Positions 26,856 through 40,703 are shown, numbered from the stretch's first letter. The stretch is 64,000 nucleotides of DNA from Saccharomonospora sp. NB11 (GCF_015910535.1 NZ_JACBJG010000001.1:310001-374000), one strand, 5' to 3'. Notes: generated by a model from the letters alone, not told the origin. Numbers and translations: made by a program.

Positions 26856-28655
26856 ATGGGCATCGACAACCTGGCCGTACTGAGTCTGATCGCGTTGGCA
26901 CCCATCGCGGTCGTCGGTTTCCTTCTCGTGGGCCTGCGCTGGCCCGCCAAGTACGCGATGCCGATCGGCTTCGCGGTCGTCGTGGGCATCGCCGCGTTCG
27001 TGTGGGGCGTCGAGCCGGTGGTCATCGCGGCGTCCAGCATCGAGGGGCTCATCCTCGCGGTCGGCCTGCTCTACATCGTCTTCGGCGCGTTGCTGCTGCT
27101 CGGCACGCTCTCCGGCAGCGGTGCGCTCGCCACGATCCGGGCCACGTTCACCGACATCAGTGCCGACCGACGCGTCCAGGCCGTGATCATCGGGTGGTTG
27201 TTCGGCAGCTTCATCGAGGGCGCGTCGGGCTTCGGCACCCCGGCCGCCGTCGTCGCGCCGCTGCTGCTGGCCCTCGGCTTCCCCGCCATGGCGGCGGTGA
27301 TGGTCGGCCTGGTCATCCAGAGCACGCCCGTGACGTTCGGCGCCGTCGGCACCCCGGTCCTCGTGGGCGTCACCGACGGCCTCAGCGGCAGCGCGGCCGT
27401 GGCGGAACGTGCGTCGCTGCTCGGCCTGCCCCTGCCCGACTACGTCGCCGGCATCGCACTCGACGCCGCCGTCGTGCACGCGATCATCGGCACGCTCGTC
27501 CCGCTGTTCCTGGCGTGTCTGCTGACCGGCTTCTTCGGCACCGACGACCGGCCCCGCATCGCGCGCTTCGCCGACGGCCTCGGCGTGTGGAAGTTCGCGC
27601 TGTTCTCGGCGCTGGCGATGACCGTGCCGTACGTGACGGTCGCGGCCGTGCTCGGCCCGGAGTTCCCGTCCCTGCTCGGCGGGCTCGTCGGGCTGGGCAT
27701 CGTGGTCACCGCCGCGCGCCGAGGACTCTTCCTTCCCCGTCGGCAGTGGGACTTCGGACCGCGTGAAACCTGGCAGGCCGGGTGGACCGGCACCGTCGCA
27801 CCCGACACCGACGTCGCCGGTCGCCGCATGCATCCCTTGCGGGCATGGGCGCCGTACCTGCTCGTGGCGGCGCTGCTGGTGCTCACCCGCACCCTCACCC
27901 CGCTGACCGACTTCCTCACCGGACTGTCGCTGGACTTCGACTCCATCCTCGGCACCGAGATCGACGAGAGCCTCGATCCGTTCTACCTGCCCGGTTTCAT
28001 CTTCGTCCTGGCCAGCGTCTCGGCCTACGCCCTGCACCGCATGAACCGCGCGCAGATCGCCGCCTCGTGGCGAGTGGCGGGCAAACAGCTCGCCGGAACG
28101 GCGGTGGCGCTGCTCTTCGCGCTCCCGCTCGTGCGCGTCTTCATCAACTCCGGGGAGAACACCTCCGGCTACGAGAGCATGCCGTTGACGCTGGCCGACG
28201 GCGCCGCCTCGGCCGTCGGGGACTCCTGGCCGGTGCTGGCCCCGTGGATCGGCGCGCTCGGCGCCTTCGTCGCAGGCAGCAACACGGTGAGCAATCTGAT
28301 GTTCTCGCTGTTCCAGTTCTCCACGGCCGAACAGATCGGCGTCGCACCCGAGACCGTCGTCGCGGGTCAGGCCGTCGGAGGGGCGGCAGGCAACATGATC
28401 ACGGTGCACAACGTCGTGGCGGCGTCGGCGACCGTGGGCCTGCTCGGGCGTGAGGGCGAGACCATCCGCAAGACGATCATCCCGATGGTCTACTACTGCC
28501 TCTTCGCGGGAGCGTTGACGTTCGTGTTCACCAACGGGCTCGGGCTCAATCTCGGCACCGTGCTGCTCGTCGCGCTCCTGGCTGCCGTCGGCCTGGTGAT
28601 CCACCGATTGCAGCGCAGCCGAACGGCACCGGACGGGCGACACGCGGCAGAATAG
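26856..28655 (+). CDS. lctP: L-lactate permease (LctP family)
   Basis: A 599-residue integral membrane protein with about 13-14 hydrophobic segments. The family signature region is clear: [17 protein letters not shown] (about residues 127-143), then [16 protein letters not shown] and, near the C-terminus, [12 protein letters not shown] and [12 protein letters not shown]. Lactate or glycolate uptake with protons is expected. No lactate dehydrogenase gene (lldD or lutABC) is next to it. The next gene starts 5 bp after its stop, so the two are probably co-transcribed. Confidence 0.92.
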   Translation: MGIDNLAVLSLIALAPIAVVGFLLVGLRWPAKYAMPIGFAVVVGIAAFVWGVEPVVIAASSIEGLILAVGLLYIVFGALLLLGTLSGSGALATIRATFTDISADRRVQAVIIGWLFGSFIEGASGFGTPAAVVAPLLLALGFPAMAAVMVGLVIQSTPVTFGAVGTPVLVGVTDGLSGSAAVAERASLLGLPLPDYVAGIALDAAVVHAIIGTLVPLFLACLLTGFFGTDDRPRIARFADGLGVWKFALFSALAMTVPYVTVAAVLGPEFPSLLGGLVGLGIVVTAARRGLFLPRRQWDFGPRETWQAGWTGTVAPDTDVAGRRMHPLRAWAPYLLVAALLVLTRTLTPLTDFLTGLSLDFDSILGTEIDESLDPFYLPGFIFVLASVSAYALHRMNRAQIAASWRVAGKQLAGTAVALLFALPLVRVFINSGENTSGYESMPLTLADGAASAVGDSWPVLAPWIGALGAFVAGSNTVSNLMFSLFQFSTAEQIGVAPETVVAGQAVGGAAGNMITVHNVVAASATVGLLGREGETIRKTIIPMVYYCLFAGALTFVFTNGLGLNLGTVLLVALLAAVGLVIHRLQRSRTAPDGRHAAE

Positions 28656-28660
28656 CCGCC

Positions 28661-31212
<2,552 letters not shown>

Positions 31213-31387
31213 TCGGGTTCGACTGATCCGAAAACGGGTAAACGGGCGCGTCGTAACTGGCATTCTGTGGGTCGGGTCGAGCAGATCGACGCGAATGCAC
31301 AGGGAGTTCGGCGCGCCTCACTCGTCAAGGCGACTCGCCGTTCTACCGTGGACCCCCACACAGGTGAAGTCTTTCGGAGGCGGGGAC

Positions 31388-32200
31388 ATGCGAACGCTAC
31401 GAGTGGTCGGGTTGCACGAGGACGGCAAGTCCATCGTGTGCGAAGACCCGGAGCGGCGTGAGCGCTTCCTCCTGCCCGCGGACGAACGCCTGCGTGCGGC
31501 GGCCCGGGGCGACGCCGCCCGGCTCGGGCAGATCCAGAACGAGAACACGATGCGCCCGCGCGAGATCCAGGCTCGGATTCGCGCCGGCAGCTCGGTGGCC
31601 GAGGTCGCCGAAGCGGCGGGCATGTCGGTCGCCCGAGTGGAGCGGTTCGCCTACCCCGTGCTGGCGGAACGCGCTCGCACGGCGGAGCTGGCCCAGCGCG
31701 CGCACCCGGCGCGCGAGGACGGCCCTGACGTGCGCACCCTCGGCGAAATCGTCGCCCACTCCTTCGCGCGACGCGGGCACGACTACACGCAGGCGAACTG
31801 GGACGCATGGCGTTCCGACGACGGCAGGTGGATCGTCGGGCTCACGTGGACGGCGGGGTGCTCGGACAACCGGGCCCGGTGGGCCTTCTCGCCCGGCGCT
31901 CACGGCGGCACCGTGACGCCGTTGGACGAACTGGCCGAGACGCTGTTGGACCCGGACGCCTACCGGCCGCGGGCGGTGGGGCAGCCCGTCGAGTCCCGAC
32001 GGACGGACGCCGCCGCCGACGGGGGCCGGGTGATCGCACCGATTCCGGGCGCGGTCGACGCGGACGACGCCTCCCCGGCGCGCCAGGTGGCGGGCGACTC
32101 GATCGTCCCCGAGCAGGGGGCGGTGCGGGGCAAGAAGACCCACCCGACCGTGCCCGCGTGGGAGGACGTCCTGCTCGGTGTGCGCAGCCAGCGCGGCTGA
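31388..32200 (+). CDS. sepH: SepH-like cell-division regulator (DUF3071)
   Basis: A 270-residue protein. The N-terminal DUF3071 domain starts MRTLRVVGLHEDGKSIVC and holds a helix-turn-helix at about residues 55-92 (IQARIRAGSSVAEVAEAAGM). The C-terminal part is variable and probably disordered. In Streptomyces and mycobacteria SepH binds FtsZ and promotes assembly of the division ring. GGAGGCGGGG immediately upstream sets the start at 31388; a frame from 31295 has no such site. A strong terminator follows. Confidence 0.9.
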   Translation: MRTLRVVGLHEDGKSIVCEDPERRERFLLPADERLRAAARGDAARLGQIQNENTMRPREIQARIRAGSSVAEVAEAAGMSVARVERFAYPVLAERARTAELAQRAHPAREDGPDVRTLGEIVAHSFARRGHDYTQANWDAWRSDDGRWIVGLTWTAGCSDNRARWAFSPGAHGGTVTPLDELAETLLDPDAYRPRAVGQPVESRRTDAAADGGRVIAPIPGAVDADDASPARQVAGDSIVPEQGAVRGKKTHPTVPAWEDVLLGVRSQRG

Positions 32201-32243
32201 CCGGACACCACCGGCACCACTGCCGACCACCACTCACGCCGAC

Positions 32244-32272
32244 GGGCCCCCACCGATCACCGGTGGGGGCCC
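32244..32272. terminator. Strong bidirectional stem-loop between sepH and the SQD1-like gene
   Basis: GGGCCCCCACCG (32244-32255) and CGGTGGGGGCCC (32261-32272) form a perfect 12-bp GC stem with a 5-nt loop, followed on the plus strand by GTTCGTTCG. It lies 44 bp after sepH and 26 bp after the end of the convergent gene. Confidence 0.85.
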
Positions 32273-32297
32273 GTTCGTTCGTCGTCCGGCCGTAGCG

Positions 32298-33473
<1,176 letters not shown>

Positions 33474-33628
33474 TCACTTCACGGTGCACCGGTTCCAATT
33501 TCCGTTCTGGTGCACTTCTTTCGCCTGTTGATGGCTCTACCGTGTACCACTCGGAGCCACGGATCAACCCGCCCGGAGGATACGAACGTTCCCCTGCCAC
33601 CCGGATGGCGGGTATGCACAATGGAAAC

Positions 33629-34129
33629 GTGAGCACCGCTACCTCGGCGGCCGAGGAACCTCCCCCGTCTTCGACGGACCGTCGCCCCCGGCTTCTGGTC
33701 CGCCTGTTCCGGGCCGCGACGAGCTCTGCTCTCGCCACCGGCATCAGCCAGGTCAGCCTCATCGGACTGCTGTGGTGGGGCGCCGCACCCGCCCTCGCGA
33801 GCGCCGTGGCCTTCGTGGCGGGCGCGATCCCGAACTACTTCCTCGCGCGGCGGTGGGCGTGGGGACGCCGGGGCACACCCGCCGTTCGGCGGGAACTACT
33901 GCCCTACTTTCTCGTGATCGGACTCACCGGGCTCGCCTCGGTGGGACTGACCACACTCGCCGGCCACCTCACCGAACCGCTGGAATTGTCCGGGTTCGTG
34001 CGAATTATCGTCCTCGACGCCGTCTTCCTGGCCGGTTACGCGATCGTTTTCGTCATGAAGTTCGCACTGCTCGACCGGATCGTTTTCCGCCGCGCAGGAC
34101 GTATTCACGTAGCCAAGTCCCCAACATGA
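33629..34129 (+). CDS. GtrA-family membrane protein
   Basis: A four-helix membrane protein of about 166 residues from the GTG chosen (in-frame ATGs at 33605 and 33614 and a longer frame from 33542 are alternatives; none has a strong ribosome-binding site). The GtrA pattern VAGAIPNYFLARRWAW closes the second helix. GtrA proteins are thought to help move polyprenyl-phosphate-linked sugars across the membrane or to recruit their glycosyltransferases. Its last 77 bp overlap the 3' end of the convergent glycosyltransferase gene, an unusual head-on arrangement for normally co-directional partners. Confidence 0.85.
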   Translation: MSTATSAAEEPPPSSTDRRPRLLVRLFRAATSSALATGISQVSLIGLLWWGAAPALASAVAFVAGAIPNYFLARRWAWGRRGTPAVRRELLPYFLVIGLTGLASVGLTTLAGHLTEPLELSGFVRIIVLDAVFLAGYAIVFVMKFALLDRIVFRRAGRIHVAKSPT

Positions 34130-36299
34130 CACGCGCGTAATTCGCCCCGTAGGGGATGCTGCGTCCCTTCTTGCTGCGGCCATTGTTGCGCAGCCGCATG
34201 GTCATGGGCACCTCCAGCACCCGCGCGCCCCGCGCCATGACTCCGAGCAGCAGCTCCGACGACTGGTACTGCGGCTCGCGCAGGGTGACCGACGTGGCAA
34301 GCTCCGCCTTCATCGCGCGGAAGCCGAACGACGTGTCGGTGACCTTCTGCAAGGTCAGCACGGTCGCGAGCCACGAGAACACCCGCACGCCCAGCCAGCG
34401 GATCGCGCTGTCGTGCTGGTAGCTGCCGAGCCTGCGTGATCCCGTCACGAAGTCGGCCGTGTCGTCCAACAGCGGCTTGACCAGCATCGGCATCTCGTTG
34501 TTGTCGTACTGGCCGTCGGCGTCGGTGGTGACGATGTAGCGCGCACCGGACTCGGACGCGAGGTGGTAGCCGAGTCGCAGAGCCGCACCCTGGCCTCGGT
34601 TGCGCGAGGCGACGCACACGAACGCGCCGGCCTCATGGGCGATCTTCGCCGTGTCGTCGGTGGCGCCGTCGACCACGACGAGGGTGGACACCGGCAGATC
34701 GCCGCAGTGCGTGGGCATCTCGCGCAGCACCGCACCGATGCCCTTTGCCTCGTTGTAGGCGGCGATCACCACGACCAGCGGCGTCAACGGGCTGTTGCCG
34801 TAACGCTGCCGGAAGTCGGCGACGGCCGCGGCGTCGACGTCGTCGGGGTAGTCGTCCAACGTGGTCCTCCGTGTTGTCGTCGCGGCGCCGGGGTCGCGCG
34901 GCCTCAACAGCGCAGCGAGCCCGAGCGCTCCCCCGAGCGGGAGCAACACCAGCGCCGGTAGTTGGTACCGCCAGGAGAACTCGAACGACGCGGCTCCCAG
35001 CAGGATGATCGAGCCACTTCCGGTGGCGAGGAAGGCGGCGGCCCTCAACCCCGCTCGACGCGTCCTGCCGACGCCGAGCGCCGCGAGCAGGCCGAGCACG
35101 GTGAACACCGCCAGCACCGGCCCCCATGTGTACCCACCACCGAGCTGGTAGGCACGCAGGAACGCCGTCAAATCCGGGTTCGCGCGGGGCGGTGTCCCGT
35201 CGTAGGCGTAGGTCGTCTCGTTGTACGCCTCCAGACTGGAGTCGCCGACGTTGTAGTAGGGGTAGGTGAGCTGGAACTGCCAGCGTTGCACCGGAACGTC
35301 GTTGTGGTGCGTCTGCTTGATCGGATCGAAGTTCTTCGCGAAGTCCCGCAGGATCGAGACGACGAAGTCGACCGGCTGGTTCCGGATCACTTCCCTGGCG
35401 AACTGACTCGCCAGCTCCTCCTTGGACCGATCGTCGGGCAGCCCCTCCGGGGGCCAGTTCGGGTCGCCGTACACGTAGTGGGTGTAGTAGTCGACCCCGT
35501 ACCGTTCCTCGAGCGGCACGTCGGGACAGAACAACTGCAGCCCGGCGTCGTCGGGGGGCAGTTCGTCGCAGTCGGCGATGCTGGCCGTGCGCCCGTACAA
35601 CACGTTGTTGGTGGCACCGGTCAGCCCCCAGTACCCGGCCTGCGAGTAGAAGTACGCCGAGTACGGGAACAACACGGCCAGGACGCCGAGGACGCCCGCC
35701 GCGGTCCGCGCACCGATGCGCTTCCACCCACCTCTGCGACGCCAGGTGCCCCCCACCAACAGCAGATAGGCGACCATCGGCATCACGAGGGTGAACCCGA
35801 TCGTTCGGGTGACCACCGCGAGTCCGAGAAGGACTCCCGCCACACCTGCCCGCCACCACGTCGGTTCGCCACGACCGAGCAGCGCCCACAGCGCGCCCAC
35901 GAGCAGGGCCTGGAACCAGACCTCCGACATGAGCATCGATTCGATCTGGAGCTGGTAGGCGTCCAACAACACCGGCGCCGCGACGAGCGCACCGAGCCAC
36001 GGCCGCGACGTGAGTCGCAGCGTCAGCGCGTACAGCGACACCGCGAGCAGCACACCCAACACGTGTTGCACGGTCTCCACGAACGCGAGACCACCGAGGG
36101 AGAGCAGCGCCTTCAGCACGACCGTGTACCCGAGCGGGTTCAGGTCGGTGGGCCGCAACGCGTCGAGGTTGCCGAGGTAGCGGAAGCTGTCGATGTACAG
36201 CAGCGCGGGCTCGTACGCCAGCCACACCAGCACACGGAGCGTGATGCCACCGGCGAGCAGGACGAGCAACAACCAGTGGCGGCGGAGGAAGCCGGTCAC
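34053..36299 (-). CDS. GT-C membrane glycosyltransferase fused to a GT2 (dolichol-P-mannose-synthase-like) domain
   Basis: A 748-residue two-part protein starting at GTG directly after the epimerase stop. Residues 1 to about 480 hold around 10 membrane helices and a large outer domain (about 225-370), with an acidic pair in YIDSFRYLG in the first outer loop, typical of GT-C lipid-linked sugar transferases. Residues about 503-748 are a soluble GT2 domain with VVIAAYNEAKGI, VVVDGATDDT and TTDADGQYD (DxD). GT2 parts of this kind make polyprenyl-phosphate sugars; GT-C parts use them. The fusion may thus synthesise and consume its own donor. Confidence 0.85.
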   Translation of the reverse strand: MTGFLRRHWLLLVLLAGGITLRVLVWLAYEPALLYIDSFRYLGNLDALRPTDLNPLGYTVVLKALLSLGGLAFVETVQHVLGVLLAVSLYALTLRLTSRPWLGALVAAPVLLDAYQLQIESMLMSEVWFQALLVGALWALLGRGEPTWWRAGVAGVLLGLAVVTRTIGFTLVMPMVAYLLLVGGTWRRRGGWKRIGARTAAGVLGVLAVLFPYSAYFYSQAGYWGLTGATNNVLYGRTASIADCDELPPDDAGLQLFCPDVPLEERYGVDYYTHYVYGDPNWPPEGLPDDRSKEELASQFAREVIRNQPVDFVVSILRDFAKNFDPIKQTHHNDVPVQRWQFQLTYPYYNVGDSSLEAYNETTYAYDGTPPRANPDLTAFLRAYQLGGGYTWGPVLAVFTVLGLLAALGVGRTRRAGLRAAAFLATGSGSIILLGAASFEFSWRYQLPALVLLPLGGALGLAALLRPRDPGAATTTRRTTLDDYPDDVDAAAVADFRQRYGNSPLTPLVVVIAAYNEAKGIGAVLREMPTHCGDLPVSTLVVVDGATDDTAKIAHEAGAFVCVASRNRGQGAALRLGYHLASESGARYIVTTDADGQYDNNEMPMLVKPLLDDTADFVTGSRRLGSYQHDSAIRWLGVRVFSWLATVLTLQKVTDTSFGFRAMKAELATSVTLREPQYQSSELLLGVMARGARVLEVPMTMRLRNNGRSKKGRSIPYGANYARVMLGTWLREYVLRGGKRSGRAVRTS

Positions 36300-37244
36300 T
36301 CAGAACACTTTCTGCCTGTCGTGGTCGAGGAAGTACTGCCAGGTGGCCGCCAGCCCGTCGCGCAGGCTGTACGTCGGCCGGTATCCGATGGTCTCCGCAC
36401 TGCGCGCGACGTCGACGACGACCGCGGGCATCTCCCCGCCGGGCGCGGGAACGTGTTCCACGGGGATCGCGGCACCGGTCACCTCGCGCACGGTGTCGAT
36501 CAGTTCCAGCACCGACACCGACCGGCCCGCGCCGACGATCGCCCTGCCGACGTGCCCGCTGTCCCACGCCAGCTCGACCGCGCGGACCACGTCGTCGAGG
36601 AAGACGAGATCGCGGCGCTGTGTGCCGTCGCCGTAGACCTTCACTCCCCCACCCGACAGGGCGGCGCGCATCAGGCGCGGCACGAAGCTGTCCTTGTGGC
36701 TCATCCCTGGGCCGTAGACGTTGGTGAACCGCAGCGCGCACGTGGCGATGCCGTACGTGCCCGCGTAACCGGAGAGCAGCATCTCGCACGCCGCCTTCGT
36801 GGCGCCGTACGGCGTGAGCGGCTGCAACGGCATGTCCTCGGTGATGGTGCGCGTCCCGACGTCACCGACCACCGCATTGGTCGACGCCAGGACGAACCGC
36901 CGCACGCCGTGCATCCGCGCGAGTTCCAACAGTTCGTGGGTGATGCCGACGTTCTCCGCGTAGGTCTTCGCGGGCATTTCCTTGGACCGCAGCACGGAGG
37001 TGATGGCCGCCAGGTGCACGATCCCGTCGGTGCCCGGCACCACGGCGCGCTCCCGCACCTCCGGGTCCGCCAGGTCGCCCCGGATCGCGACCACGCCGTC
37101 GTCGTGGGTGGCGACCGGTTCCCGGTCCACGATCGTCACCCGCGCACCGCGCCTGCGGAACGCGGCGACCACCGCGCGGCCGATGAAGCCACAACCACCG
37201 GTGACCACGACGTGAGGCGACTCTGCATGCGTGGCGGAAGACAT
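36300..37244 (-). CDS. NAD-dependent sugar epimerase/dehydratase
   Basis: A roughly 314-residue extended SDR. The NAD-binding GGCGFIG lies at residues 16-22, the catalytic YGATK (Tyr and Lys) is in LTPYGATKAAC, and the Ser/Thr is in LASTNAV. Its TGA is followed immediately by the GTG of the glycosyltransferase, so the pair is coupled and it probably supplies or modifies the nucleotide-sugar substrate (UDP-glucose/galactose or UDP-glucuronate type). The ATG at 37244 is preferred over a frame reaching 37283 that enters repeat array C. Confidence 0.87.
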   Translation of the reverse strand: MSSATHAESPHVVVTGGCGFIGRAVVAAFRRRGARVTIVDREPVATHDDGVVAIRGDLADPEVRERAVVPGTDGIVHLAAITSVLRSKEMPAKTYAENVGITHELLELARMHGVRRFVLASTNAVVGDVGTRTITEDMPLQPLTPYGATKAACEMLLSGYAGTYGIATCALRFTNVYGPGMSHKDSFVPRLMRAALSGGGVKVYGDGTQRRDLVFLDDVVRAVELAWDSGHVGRAIVGAGRSVSVLELIDTVREVTGAAIPVEHVPAPGGEMPAVVVDVARSAETIGYRPTYSLRDGLAATWQYFLDHDRQKVF

Positions 37245-37280
37245 GAGGTCAACGTACCCAATGCGCCGAGTGGTCGAACC

Positions 37281-37380
37281 CATACCCGTGTCCGCAGCTC
37301 ACGCACTCGTGTCCGCGCCCCACGCACTCGTGTCCGCGCCCCACGCACGCCTGTTCGCACCCCACGCACGGGTGTTCACC
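37281..37380. repeat. 21-bp periodic repeat array C (five forward units)
   Basis: Five units with CGTGTCCGC or a variant (CCTGTTCGC, GGTGTTCAC) starting at 37287, 37308, 37329, 37350 and 37371, each exactly 21 bp after the last. The second and third units are identical; the outer ones have diverged. All point the same way. The array fills the gap between the epimerase start and the DUF2537 stop. Confidence 0.85.
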
Positions 37381-37416
37381 GTTCCGGGACACCGGCGCTC
37401 CGGACCGTCCCGACCG

Positions 37417-38145
37417 TCACGCGAACGCGATGAACAGGACCCCCACCCACGACAGGGCGGTGCCCGCGACGGCCCCGAGCACGATCCACCGCACCACCGG
37501 CACCCGCCGCCCCAACCAGAGCGACGGCGCGAGCCCGGCGGTGACGATCGCGGCAGCGACCACGGACACCCACCCGGCCGTCTCCGTCGCCAGGGACGAC
37601 GCGAGGGCGAGCATCGCCACGACGACGAACACGGCGATGAAGGCGGCGGCGGTCAGCCCGGTGGCCCACGGCGTCGTGTCGACCGCCGCCCTCGCCGGAA
37701 CGGGGGCCGGGCGCACCCCGGACCGTGGCGGATGGACGAGCGTCGTGCCGTCGGTCATGGGGTCGCGGTACCGAACGGGCTCGTCGAGCATCGACGCCAC
37801 CCGAAGCGCGAGCTGGCCGCCTCGCCGCGAGACGACGGCACGGCCCGCTCCGCTGCCGGTGCGGCGGATGGCGGCGCACACTCGCGCCCACTCGTCGAGC
37901 GCCTCGGCGAGGTCGGCACCGACGAGTTCGTCGAGTCCGAGCGTGGCGGGACCACCGGCCGCGCGGCCTGCGCTCCGGGCGTCCGCGCGCCCCTGCGCGA
38001 TCACCGTGACCTCCCCGCCGCCCTGACCGGTGTCCCCGGCGTTCCTGTCGACGACGTGGTCCTCAGCCGTCCCGGGGTCGGTGTGCCGCACGACGCCGAC
38101 GATCACGGCGTGGTCGTCGCGCACCAACAGCTCGGCCTCATTCAC
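37417..38145 (-). CDS. DUF2537-like membrane protein
   Basis: A 242-residue protein starting at GTG. The first 150 residues are soluble and Gly/Ala/Arg-rich with no recognised catalytic motif. The last 80 hold three membrane helices (WATGLTAAAFIAVFVVVAML onward). Position next to a TrmH-type methyltransferase matches mycobacterial Rv0881-Rv0882, whose second member is a small DUF2537 membrane protein; the long N-terminal part here is extra. Function unknown. Confidence 0.7.
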   Translation of the reverse strand: MNEAELLVRDDHAVIVGVVRHTDPGTAEDHVVDRNAGDTGQGGGEVTVIAQGRADARSAGRAAGGPATLGLDELVGADLAEALDEWARVCAAIRRTGSGAGRAVVSRRGGQLALRVASMLDEPVRYRDPMTDGTTLVHPPRSGVRPAPVPARAAVDTTPWATGLTAAAFIAVFVVVAMLALASSLATETAGWVSVVAAAIVTAGLAPSLWLGRRVPVVRWIVLGAVAGTALSWVGVLFIAFA

Positions 38146-38169
38146 ACCCGCTCACCCGCGCTTCGCACC

Positions 38170-38973
38170 TCACCTCGTCAGCTCGTAGAACGCCACGGCG
38201 GCCGCCGTGGCGACGTTGAGGGAATCCACCCCGGACGCCATCGGGATGCGCACCGCCGTGTCGGCGGCGTCGAGGGCCACCTCCGACAAGCCGTGTCCCT
38301 CCGAGCCGAGCAGCAACGCGATCCGACCGGTTCCGCCCGCACACACGTCGCGCAACGCTACCGCGTCGCTGCGCGGAGTGAGAGCGGCCACGCGAAACCC
38401 GTGCCGCCGCAACGCGAACAGCGCGTCGGGCCAGTCGAGCCGCGAGGTGAAGGGCACTCGCAACACGTGCCCCATCGACACGCGAACACTCCTCCGGTAC
38501 AGCGGATCGGCGCATCCCGGCCCCACCAGGACGCCGTCGACCCCGAGCGCGGCCGCGTTGCGGAACATCGCGCCGAGGTTCTCGTGGTCGTTGACGCCCT
38601 CCAGCACGGCGAGCACCGACGACGACTCGACGATCTCGGTGAACGACGGCGTGGGCGCCCGGTCCGCGACCGCCAACACACCACGGTTGAGGTGGAACCC
38701 GACGACGTCGGACATGGTCTGCGCCGACGTGACGTACGCGGGCACGTCGACCGCGTCGAGATCGTCCCGCAGCTCGTCGAGCTTGCGCGGCACCCCGAGC
38801 ACGGCGCGCAACGGGTACGGGGACTCCAGCAACCGCCGCACGACCACGACACCCTCCGCGATGACGAGTCCGCGCCCTCCCGGCCGATCCGGTCGACGGT
38901 CGGCGGTCGTGAGGTCACGGAAGTCGTCCACGCGCGGGTCCGCCGCGTCGTCGATCTCGATCAGCTTCGCCAC
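38170..38973 (-). CDS. TrmH/SpoU-family RNA 2'-O-methyltransferase
   Basis: A 267-residue SPOUT methyltransferase with the three knot motifs: ENLGAMFRNAAALG (motif 1, with conserved Asn and Arg), LLGSEGHGLS (motif 2) and VRIPMASGVDSLNVATAAAV (motif 3). The N-terminal 100 residues form an L30e-like substrate-binding domain. The likely target is the ribose 2'-OH of an rRNA or tRNA nucleotide; the position is not predictable. The DUF2537 gene follows after 24 bp on the same strand. Confidence 0.92.
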   Translation of the reverse strand: MAKLIEIDDAADPRVDDFRDLTTADRRPDRPGGRGLVIAEGVVVVRRLLESPYPLRAVLGVPRKLDELRDDLDAVDVPAYVTSAQTMSDVVGFHLNRGVLAVADRAPTPSFTEIVESSSVLAVLEGVNDHENLGAMFRNAAALGVDGVLVGPGCADPLYRRSVRVSMGHVLRVPFTSRLDWPDALFALRRHGFRVAALTPRSDAVALRDVCAGGTGRIALLLGSEGHGLSEVALDAADTAVRIPMASGVDSLNVATAAAVAFYELTR

Positions 38974-39206
38974 GCCTCGGAGTGTCGCACTCCTCCTTCC
39001 CGACAGGAGTCGGTGCTCCGAATGCTGGGTAGCCCGGGCGTACGAACGGACGTGATCATGCGCTGAGTTACGTGGAGGTGACAGAGTGCACCAGTTTGGC
39101 CGCTAGTCGTGATCACTGGGGTGTGTCAACGTTGCCGCCTGGCAGGGGGTCAACGCCAAGGCGTTCGGGTGAGCCGAGGCCGGACGAGGAGAAGGAACGA
39201 CATTCC

Positions 39207-40703
39207 ATGGGCAAGGACGTGTCACCGGACGCCGTCACCCCGAGGGACAGAGGGCGTTACCGCCGCAAGGTACAACGGTGCCTGGACACACTGGCGCGGA
39301 TGCTCTCCGACGGCAGTTTCACGTTCCCGCGCAAGCACATCGGACTCGAGGTGGAACTGAACCTCGTCGGCAAGGACATGCAGCCCTCGATGTCGAACGC
39401 GGCCGTGCTCGGCGCGCTCGACGACGACGCGTTCACCACCGAGCTGTCGCAGCACAACATCGAGTTGAACGTGCCGCCGTTGCCGCTCGACGGGACCTCG
39501 GCGTTGCAGTTGGAGTCGCTGCTGGACGACTACCTCACCAAGGCCCGTCAGAAGGCCGCCGAGGCCGGCGCGCAGGTGGCGATGATCGGCGTGCTGCCCA
39601 CGCTGCGGTCCGAGCACTTCGACCAGAAGTGGATCACCAACAGCGCCCGCTACTCCCTGCTCAACGACGAGATTCTCGCCTCCCGCGGAGAGAAGCCGCT
39701 GTTGTCGTTGGAAGGCGTCGGCCTGCCCGACCGGGCACCCGAACGACTGCGTTCGTTCGCGCAGTCGATCCTGCCCGAGGCCGCGTGCACGTCCGTGCAG
39801 CTTCACCTGCAGGTGGCGCCGGAGGAGTTCGCGGCCCACTGGAACGCCGCCCAGTGTCTCGCCGGGGTGCAGGTAGCACTCGGCGCCAACTCCCCGTTCC
39901 TGCTCGGCAAGGCGTTGTGGCACGAGACGCGCATCCCGTTGTTCCTGCAGGCGACCGACACCCGCCCCGAAGAGCTGAAGAACCAGGGCGTGCGGCCCCG
40001 GGTGTGGTTCGGCGAGCGGTGGATCACGTCGATCTTCGACCTGTTCGAGGAGAACGTCCGCTACTTCCCCGGGTTGCTGCCGGAGACCGACGACGAGGAC
40101 CCGATGGAGACCTTGGAGTCGGGCCGGGTGCCGAAGCTGACCGAACTGCGCCTGCACAACGGCACCGTGTGGCGGTGGAACCGGCCCGTCTACGACGTGG
40201 TGGACGGCCGCCCTCACCTGCGCGTGGAGAACCGCGTGCTGCCCGCGGGCCCGACGGTGGTCGACATGATGGCGAACGCCGCGTTCTTCTACGGCGCCCA
40301 GCGCGCCCTCGCCGAGCAGGAACGACCAGTGTGGACACAGATGTCGTTCCAGGCCGCCGAGGAGAACCTCTACGCGGGCGCCCGCAACGGCTTCGACGCC
40401 CACCTGTACTGGCCGGGCATCGGCTGGATCCCGCCGGACGAACTCGCCCTGCGAGTGCTGCTCCCCCTGGCCAGGGAGGGACTGCGCAGCTCCGACGTCT
40501 CCGACGAGGTGGCCGACCGCTACCTCGGCGTCATCGAGCAGCGCTGCGTCCGGCAACGCACCGGCAGCGTGTGGCAGCGCGACATGGTGGTGCGGGCCGA
40601 GGAACGCGGTATGGACCGGGAGACGGCGCTGGCCACCATGGTCGCCCGCTACCTGGAGCTGTCGCGTTCCGGCGAGCCGGTGCACGCGTGGCCGGTCGAC
40701 TGA
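39207..40703 (+). CDS. GCS2-family glutamate-cysteine ligase-like (carboxylate-amine ligase)
   Basis: A 498-residue ATP-dependent ligase of the GCS2 family. The N-terminal HIGLEVELNLV (about residues 45-55) is the acidic Mg-ATP region, and further conserved segments are VQLHLQVAPEEFA, LGANSPFLLGKALW and HNGTVWRWNRP. Members make gamma-glutamyl-cysteine or another gamma-glutamyl amide. As actinobacteria use mycothiol, a role other than glutathione synthesis is likely. GAAGGAAC upstream fixes the ATG at 39207; a GTG-started frame from 39072 lacks support. Confidence 0.82.
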   Translation: MGKDVSPDAVTPRDRGRYRRKVQRCLDTLARMLSDGSFTFPRKHIGLEVELNLVGKDMQPSMSNAAVLGALDDDAFTTELSQHNIELNVPPLPLDGTSALQLESLLDDYLTKARQKAAEAGAQVAMIGVLPTLRSEHFDQKWITNSARYSLLNDEILASRGEKPLLSLEGVGLPDRAPERLRSFAQSILPEAACTSVQLHLQVAPEEFAAHWNAAQCLAGVQVALGANSPFLLGKALWHETRIPLFLQATDTRPEELKNQGVRPRVWFGERWITSIFDLFEENVRYFPGLLPETDDEDPMETLESGRVPKLTELRLHNGTVWRWNRPVYDVVDGRPHLRVENRVLPAGPTVVDMMANAAFFYGAQRALAEQERPVWTQMSFQAAEENLYAGARNGFDAHLYWPGIGWIPPDELALRVLLPLAREGLRSSDVSDEVADRYLGVIEQRCVRQRTGSVWQRDMVVRAEERGMDRETALATMVARYLELSRSGEPVHAWPVD

